From assembly GCA_021397845.1 (NCBI GenBank), contig CM038048.1, forward strand, positions 35,400,727 through 35,464,726: a stretch of DNA of 64,000 nucleotides. The letters are read 5' to 3'. The translations under genes and the position numbers were made by a program. The stretch's first letter is position 1, and every line of letters begins with the position of its first letter. Shown here one piece after another: positions 57,978-64,000 of this stretch. The notes under the pieces are model-generated. The model worked only from the letters and a program-made list of their open reading frames with translations. It was not told the origin of the DNA and did no database searches. The stretch is from Areca catechu. Taxonomy: Eukaryota > Streptophyta > Magnoliopsida > Arecales > Arecaceae.

Positions 57978-58813
57978 GACCAAATCACAAGCCCTGATGC
58001 ACCAATCCTAGACACCAAGCCAGTAAGCACACACCAATTAGCTGACACAGTTAACTTGACCCTAACCTGAACCCAACTTGTTGGTGTCCCTAACCCACTA
58101 GGACAATTAACATTCTACTCAATTTTAATTAACGAGTTGGGATCGATATGCTAGTTGGTGATTTTTGGGCTAGGGATAGGTGATGAAACCCTGACCCTAT
58201 GTCAAATTGATGCCCTTAATTTGATTTCTCATGAGATGAATGAAATGCAAAGGTGCTGCAGAAGTGTGTTGCAGTTTGAAAGTGGTGTGGAAAACGTAAT
58301 GAAAAAAATATCCAAAAATTTTGAAAAATTCACAGAGGATTCCTAACTTATATGTTTCAATGTAGATGAAAGAAATTTTAAAACTAAAATCTGTACTACT
58401 CTAAGCAAATCCTACAAATGAAGATAAATAAAAAGGACAAAACAGAATCCTAATGACAGTGTCGAACTGCAAAAATTTTTATTTTTTTTATAATTTTTTT
58501 CTGATGATGAAATTTAATATGGTGATAACTGACTTAAAAAGGAACAAGAAAAAAATATTTCAACAAAAAATTAGCAACTTGCCTTTGGAGCTGCAGACGG
58601 ATTACAGTAAACAGATGCAAATTTTTAGAAAACAGAACCTAATCAAACAAGTGCAATGGCTTACCCAAACTTCAATCTAAAAAATTCATGTCTGGCCAGG
58701 GGCTCATTATTTCCATGGGTCGTGACAGTGTACTGGAGTACACCCGCCCAGGAGGCGTGAGTTTTAGATCTTGCTTGGATTTAAAGAGAACTATTCTACC
58801 CTAATGCAACCAT

Positions 58814-58825
58814 GCTCTGATACCA
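58814..58825 (-). promoter_or_regulatory. G4 primer-binding site
   Basis: Minus-strand TGGTATCAGAGC, a perfect iMet-type site, three bases inside the 5' LTR boundary at 58829. Confidence 0.93.
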
Positions 58826-58828
58826 AGA

Positions 58829-60109
58829 TGATGCGGCACGATGATGAGAATGCAATCTAAATGATGAATTGAGAAATGAGAGCAATGAAGCCTATTAACA
58901 GGTACTAAATTTCAGATCAAAAGTATTAAGTAAAGCTATGGAAGGAGCACGAAAATTTGGAACTTACGCCGCGATGTAGTTATTTAAATCCTAGAGAAGA
59001 TTAGGGCTAATGATTATGGAATCTAAACCTAGGAAAACTGTCTTCAATAACCCAGACTTAAGAATATTAGAAGGGAATTGTTACCATGATGAGCACTCCT
59101 TGTTGGTGTAGATTCGTTGAAGCAATCAAATAAACAAGCCCTGGATGAAAAGATGACTCTTCCATTGAAACAAGTTCTCACCATACTTGATCTGATGGCA
59201 ATGACCCCCTTCTTGAACTCCGGATCGTAGAAGGAACCCTGCGCAATGAAGGAATTAGGACTAAGCTAATTTGAAGGAATACCAAATCAAAGTAGGAAGA
59301 AGGAATTAAGAAAACAAGTGGTCATTGAGGGAAGATGGGATCCTTGGAGAAGTCGTTGGCTTGGGAGGTAGAAGATCACACGCCAAGATTGAAACACAAC
59401 CACACTACAAAACACTTGCTTCATAGAAAAACTACTCCTTGTTTCATCATCCAAAAGTTCCCCTTTACCATGGGCGTACAAGAGGCTTTTATTGGCCTTT
59501 CAATCAATTTGAAATTCTCCATATCATGGAGAAATATTAGGGGGGGTTACATGAAATGTGGAGGATTTGGTGGAGGGTTACATGGAATGTGGAGGATTTG
59601 AATCCTTGGTCCCCACTTGAAGTTGGTGCCTCTTGGTGATTACTTGGCAAGGTGAGTTGGCATGGTGAGGTCCCCACTTTGAAGTTGTTTTGATGTGGCA
59701 CCACTTGGTGATGACTTGGCAAAGTGAGTTGGCATGGCGAGGTGGTTTCCAAATCCAATGATGTGGCAAGGTGAAATGGCATGGTGACATGGCGCATCCT
59801 TCTCCATGGCACCCCTTGGAGATGACTTGGCAAAAAGGTGATGTGGCATTCTTTGGTGATGAGTTGGCATAGGTGGTCCATGATGATGTGGCGCTCCAAG
59901 TAAAGCTGGTCTGGCCCAATTTCAAGTAGCTCTTGAACTTGACTCAGCATAAAGCCTATTTGACTCTAATTGAACTTTAAAACCCCAAAAGAAAATAAAA
60001 CAGGACTCAATAAACATACAGGACTCATACGAGACTTGAGTTCCTAGTCTCAATCCATAAAAAACTTGGTATTAGTTGAAGCTTCTTTCTGAACCTGGTG
60101 CCCCCACCA
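58829..60109 (-). repeat. G4 5' LTR
   Basis: 1281 bp, partner of 54918-56233. The length difference of 35 bp is explained by one 31-bp repeat unit plus small indels. Followed on the right by the CCTTT duplication at 60110-60114. Confidence 0.93.
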
Positions 60110-60114
60110 CCTTT

Positions 60115-60512
60115 ACCTCATTTTTGACATAGTAGGAACAAATCAAAGGCTCAAGATATCTCTTCCTAACAGCCTTCTGTACCTGGGGCCCTGCCAGGAG
60201 GGGCCAAAATTTGGTGCCCTGCGATAAGGCATCGCAACAAAACATATACATGGGCAATAAAAAAAAAGCGGGGGGAGAAAGAAAATAGAAGAGAAGGAAG
60301 AAGGAAGAGGGATCGTTAAGGCAATTAAGAACACAAAGAGAAGAACAGAAGAAAATTTTGTAAATTGGAAAAACACTTCATTGAAATTGAAAAAAAAGAT
60401 TACATTATCCAGGACCCCCGACAAGCCGGGCGATCCAAGAAAAAGATACAAGAAGCAAAAAAGAAACAAGGAGGTCCCTATTCTATTCCACCGGTTCCTT
60501 CCCGGGATGGCG
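60115..60512. other. Tat 3' region beyond G4
   Basis: The continuation of Tat sequence after the G4 target duplication. It holds an A/G-rich stretch (60260-60300) and the presumed 3' untranslated part of the antisense gene. No domain is recognisable in the small ORFs that overlap it. Confidence 0.4.
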
Positions 60513-62798
60513 CTAAGGTAGGATGGCATCTTCTCGGATCTTCGCCGATGGGGCTGCTTCGACGGTGACCGTAGGTTCCTCCACCACTGCTTCAACTATG
60601 ACCTCAACTAGGTCCATGCCCAGAGCCGCTGGGAAGGTGAGCTCCTCCAGATTCAGCTCCGAAAAGAGCTGGGCCACCCTGGATTGGCAGAACTCGTAGC
60701 CCTTAAAGAACGATTCTGTGGCCACCTCCTGGACCTCATCAACATATTCCACCGAGGCCTTGAAGTTTGGCACTACCTCGGCGGCCTCCTTTTTCGTGGC
60801 CTCCATCAAGGCCACTACCCCCATGGCCTTCTCCTCAATGGCGGCAACCCATGCCCGCGCTACCTCTAGCTGAGCTCAAAAGGCCCTAGACTGCTCCACC
60901 ACCCGAGCCACGTGAGCCTTCAGCTCTTTTGATCGAACTACCTCGACCTTGAGCTCCTTAGCTCGGTGCTTGACCTGGTCCTTCTCCCAGGCCAGGGAGG
61001 CTTTGAGGTCTTTGGCGCGCCCCTCGGTGTTTGCCACCTCAGCTCGGAGCTCCCTATTCTTTTCCTTCATGGCTTGGGCCCTATCAGTCTTCTCCTGGCC
61101 TCGGCCGCCAGCGATGCAATCTCCTACTCCTTCAATTTCTCCCTTTTTTCCAGTGGGAGCAATAGTCATGGATGAGCAGAAGGTCTATCCCGAGCTGCAC
61201 CAATGAAGATGTCAGCCATGCAAAAAAGGAAAAAAGAAAAAAAGAGAAAAAGAAAAAAAGGAGAAGAAAAAGAAAGGATAGGACCCTACCGTGAAGAGAT
61301 GATAGAAGGTTCCGAGGATGGCATCTGGCAGTGATCGCCCTCCCCTCTTATGCTAGTCGCATGACTGGATGGTGAAGTCCATCATGCGCTCAGCTAGGGA
61401 ATGGTCCTGGGTGATGGAGGAATTCAGCGCCACCTCGATGGACACCTTTCGGGCCCCAATTTTTGGCTTTGCCAGAATTGTCACCGTGCCTTCAAGGGTA
61501 GCTGAAGACGTCTCTGAGCCCCTATTGGAGCTCGTCGCCGTGCCCGATGATGCCGCTGATGGTCGTTCCCTCCTTTCTTTATCCCCCATCTCTACCTCGA
61601 TGACTTCGGGAGGTGGGGCTATAGCAGCAACAGCAGTAGCAGCGGGCCAAGCCCGCGCGCTCATGTCAGACTCCAGGCCAGAGGCAAAACCTGCTGCCTC
61701 GACAGTTCGGGAACTGGTTTGGCCATCCTTCTACTTGGGCTAGAGGCTGTAATAGGCCCAGGCCTCGCACTGGGCTCGTTTCGAGGCCTCTTCGGTGGGG
61801 ACTCCCTAGGTCCCATCGGTGTGCTCCTCTTCTGAGAGGACGCGATGAGCTGCTCTATCGAAAACTTCATGCCCTCAAGAAGGAAAAATCCAAGGTCAGC
61901 CTCGAACATGAAGAGACCTGCAGAAGAAGAAAGGAAGGTTTATACCGAACTCACCCAACTCCCGGATTGGGCTGACCCTGGCTTCGAATAGGTTCTGCTC
62001 CGATAGCAGAACCTCAAGAGAAGGAATATGGTCAACAATGAGCTGGTCGTAAACCTCCTATTCAGCCACTTCGACCTTGGAATTCTGATTCAGAGTCTGG
62101 TCCGGATCACTCCAGACCTAGTCAACTCCTTCAACGGAAGCGAAGAAGTACTTACTCTTCCATCCTTTGATGGAAGAGGAGAGTTAGAATTTAATGCCCT
62201 TCGGGCAAGGAGAGATAAAGCACCATCCATCCTCGATCGGGTGGCGTTTCAGGATGAAAAAGGTCCTGAACAAGGAAAAACGGGCAACGATCCTGTGGAA
62301 ATGGCAGAAGACAATGAAGCAAAAAGTGGTCCTAACCACATTCGGGACCAGTTGAGCAGGGAAAAGGTGGTAGTTACTGAGCACAGAAAGAAAAAAAGGA
62401 TGAAAAGGAAAACGAAGACCCCCTGCGAGGGATTCCTCATAGAGGGCAATCCGGCCCGGGACACTCGAGGTGACCCGTTCTCCCGGTCTTGGGATCGAGA
62501 GCCAGACAGAGTTCGGGATGCTGAAAGCTTTCCGAAATATCGAAAGGTCCTCCCTGGTCATCACCAAAGTGATGCCGCCGAGACCAGTCGAACAAGAAGG
62601 GTCGGAAGGGACTTCGAGAAAAGGGGAAGGAGGAAGGCGAGCCATGGGCTCCCTTATCACTATCCCGGTGGGGCGAAGGCCTCTACAAACATGAAGAGGA
62701 ACTTTTTCCTTCTCATCGGAGGAAGGAGTCCTCGGTCGAGAGGGCCCCTCCTCGTCGAGGTTGCTGGAAGGACGATGACTTTGACTCGAGCAGGTCAT
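60513..62798 (-). pseudogene. Antisense gene in the Tat element: 'putative gypsy-type transposon' protein with coiled coil
   Basis: Runs opposite to Tat gag-pol, between integrase and 3' LTR. The N-terminal ORF (62798-62184) ends with GRIALYEESLAGGLRFPFHP, LSNYHLFPAQLVPN and FRTFFILKRHPIEDGWCFIS, the conserved wording of the plant 'putative gypsy type transposon' (Transposase_28) family. The frame goes on with a few stops to a GTGAGT donor-like site at 61954. The middle (61917-61290) has Ser/Pro/Arg-rich low-complexity sequence and one frame change. A GT-AG pair at 61289/61195 bounds a plausible 95-nt intron. The C-terminal part (61169-60513, one stop) is a Glu/Lys/Ala-rich coiled coil ending KGYEFCQSRVAQLFSELNLE, typical for this family. 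The function is unknown. Confidence 0.75.
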
Positions 62799-63311
62799 CC
62801 TAAGGCAAAATGAAGAAGGAAGGGAGGAAGAAGGAAAATGGGATCTGGAGAGGCCCTAAGAACGAACTTGACCTAGCCGAAGAAGAAAGAGGACCGAGGA
62901 AGATGAACCTGATGGCCTTGGAGGTAAGGGACAATTGGGGGAGAGGAGGAAAAAGACTCTGGTCCGTCGGTAGAAGCAAAGAATTCGAAAGGAATGATGT
63001 TTCAGGAAACTTTCTTTCTTTTCAAAATGGCCAGACGGCAACCGTACCCCCCTCAGAACCACCTCCATCGGATCGCTGCCACGTGTCCAGATCAGTGAGG
63101 AGCGATGCTTTGATTTGCTAGAAAACCATTTCGGGTTCTGCATCGGTCATTATGCTTCCTCGAACGTGCTGACGTGTCATCCCCGCATTGGTCTCAGAGC
63201 TCGTTCCATGAAGTGAAGGCGATCATGGTATTAATGGTGCCTGATTTTCACCTTTCCATGTCAGCTCTACATTTACTCCCTTTGCCCCGAACACGGCATA
63301 CCAACGGGACT
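62799..63311. other. Presumed 5' flank of the antisense gene
   Basis: Between the antisense start codon and the polypurine tract. On the minus strand it is pyrimidine-rich near the ATG (62815-62960), as plant 5' leaders often are. I see no clear TATA box. Sense-strand ORFs here (62810-63121) are Lys/Glu-rich shadows. Confidence 0.35.
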
Positions 63312-63312
63312 T

Positions 63313-63328
63313 GGAAGTGGGGGGCAAA
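63313..63328 (+). promoter_or_regulatory. Tat polypurine tract
   Basis: GGAAGTGGGGGGCAAA, immediately before the 3' LTR at 63329. It primes plus-strand DNA synthesis. Confidence 0.88.
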
Positions 63329-64000
63329 TGATATAGCAAGGTCACTGACGTGAAGTCCCTATCAGACCCAGTCGGATGCCACGTTGGCAAAAGCTACCAC
63401 GTTAGACCCTCTTTTCGAGCTCCTTCACCGAGCAGCTCCCCCGAGGTCGAGCCCGCCCTGACCGGGGTCGAGCTCCTGCTCTTCGAGCTCCTTCGCCAGG
63501 CAGCTCCCTCGAGGTTGAGCCCACCTCGATTGAAGTCGAGCTTTTTCTTCTCGGAATAAGCTCTCTTCGGACGAGAGGACTCACAACCAGAGGCCATCCC
63601 CGTGGCCAAAGCCCACAGCACTTCGACGGATTCAGAAGCAGGAGGAAGAGGATGTCACCACCTCCCTTGGGCGGAAGTGCACCGCCCAAAGACCATGGAG
63701 GGGCACCCCCCACGATGCCATGATTACTCCCACTACTATTTACACTAGATAGGAAAGGGCACCCCAGCTAAGGCACTGCACTCCCTAACCGACCGTTTGC
63801 ACCACTCGAAAGAGGAAACCACGCCGGAAGATTCAAACCAGGGGGCGGCTACTCCCAGATCGAGGCCCTGTCAAATTTCTTGAAATTTCTTGAAGTAGCG
63901 CAACCGGCTGGGAGTCAGAGCCTGCGACATAACTCCCTATCATTGATGGAGAAAGACACCCGGGCGCACGGCATGGAGAGCTGCTGAACGTTGACCTTCC
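63329..64000 (+). repeat. Tat 3' LTR, cut by window end
   Basis: Matches 40509 onward, including 'ctactatttacactagata' (63733-63751) and the closing 'gctgaacgttgaccttcc', comparable to 41427-41443. Contains only two 68-bp units (63415-63550) against six in the 5' LTR. About half of the LTR is visible. Confidence 0.9.

Larger units (their letters stand above)
54918..60109 (-). mobile_element. Chromovirus G4 (Ty3/gypsy), young, non-autonomous
   Basis: 5192 bp between perfect target duplications CCTTT (54913-54917 and 60110-60114), inserted antisense in the Tat 3' region. LTRs (54918-56233 and 58829-60109) differ at only about 2% of positions by eye, apart from a 31-bp repeat. The interior has PBS, a ~1-kb leader with the palindromic module, an ORF of about 300 residues, and a broken integrase tail with chromodomain. 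The gag core, zinc knuckle, protease, RT, RNase H and most of integrase are absent. Confidence 0.93.
40509..64000 (+). mobile_element. Tat-lineage gypsy retrotransposon, nested, right end outside window
   Basis: The 5' LTR starts TGATGTGGCAAG at 40509 and the 3' LTR TGATATAGCAAG at 63329. Between them lie gag with a CX2H..C knuckle, protease, RT, RNase H, a second archaeal-type RNase H and integrase, a 3' minisatellite, an antisense gene and a polypurine tract. The dual RNase H and the long region after integrase define the Tat group. Three insertions (43096-45386, 46283-50940, 54918-60109) add about 12 kb; the element itself is about 12 kb. GC content rises sharply at 40509 because of it. 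Confidence 0.9.

Noticed and set aside
55425..59950. Repeated ORFs (112-137 residues) at 55425-56049 and 59335-59950
   Set aside because: They are readings of the two G4 LTRs; His/Pro/Ser-rich from the 'ggcatggtgacatggc' repeats and not coding.
18409..60109. Possible endogenous pararetrovirus, because RT, RNase H and knuckle motifs are present
   Set aside because: Every RT is accompanied by LTRs with TSDs and integrase or a chromodomain, and no movement-protein or caulimovirus signature was seen.
61918..61954. GT-AG pair in the antisense gene taken as an intron
   Set aside because: At 37 nt it is shorter than usual plant introns. It restores frame, but a simple frameshift is equally likely, so it is not annotated as an intron.

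Overview
The window is a stretch of plant nuclear DNA made almost entirely of nested LTR retrotransposons. I found no convincing host gene, tRNA, rRNA or prokaryotic feature. The element types (Sirevirus and other Ty1/copia, Ty3/gypsy chromoviruses, a dual-RNase-H Tat-type gypsy), the tRNA-iMet-type primer-binding sites and the clean 5-bp target-site duplications (TSDs) show an angiosperm. A monocot such as a palm is my guess from overall style, not something the bases prove.

Left part (1-16815), AT-rich and old: the end of a plus-strand Sirevirus-type LTR (1-410); an LTR-like fragment (411-945); a minus-strand copia element 'D' (gag 1274-1986, leader, PBS, LTR 3784-5710) sitting against LTR fragment 'C' (5711-6826); and a very decayed minus-strand copia element 'AB' (LTR piece 6827-9130, interior 9131-14343, other LTR 14344-16815). 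A solo gypsy LTR (6918-8225) lies in the AB left LTR.

Middle (16816-40508): remains of a plus-strand Sirevirus (third ORF 16850-18403, then 38360 to about 39290) were split by a minus-strand Sirevirus, 18409-38354, TSD GCAAG. That Sirevirus has multiple polypurine tracts, gag, protease, integrase, RT/RNase H and a third ORF. Its gag is interrupted by chromovirus G1 (26448-34317, TSD AGATT) and its 5' LTR by a solo gypsy LTR (35621-37210). An AT-rich stretch (about 39900-40508) follows.

Right part (40509-64000), GC-rich: a Tat-lineage gypsy element on the plus strand (5' LTR 40509-41906, 3' LTR from 63329 past the window end) with gag, protease, RT, RNase H, a second archaeal-type RNase H and integrase. 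It also carries a 3' minisatellite and a separate antisense gene of the 'putative gypsy-type transposon' (Transposase_28-like) family. Three later insertions split it: a solo copia LTR (43096-45386), chromovirus G3 (46283-50940, TSD CTTGG) and minus-strand chromovirus G4 (54918-60109, TSD CCTTT).

The most interesting signals are these. (1) A 15-nt palindromic module followed by GTGTCTAAG occurs in the 5' leaders of one copia and two gypsy elements, with compensatory changes in the stem. (2) All three chromoviruses have independently lost the catalytic core yet keep LTRs, PBS, the gag start and the chromodomain tail. (3) The G3 LTR pair agrees in the first ~380 bp and diverges almost completely afterwards. 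(4) The Tat element carries the antisense gene. (5) A backwards piece of gag lies inside the Sirevirus 3' LTR. Coding regions are broken mostly by nonsense codons rather than frameshifts, so most elements are probably silent fossils; G4 has the most similar LTRs and is probably the youngest.
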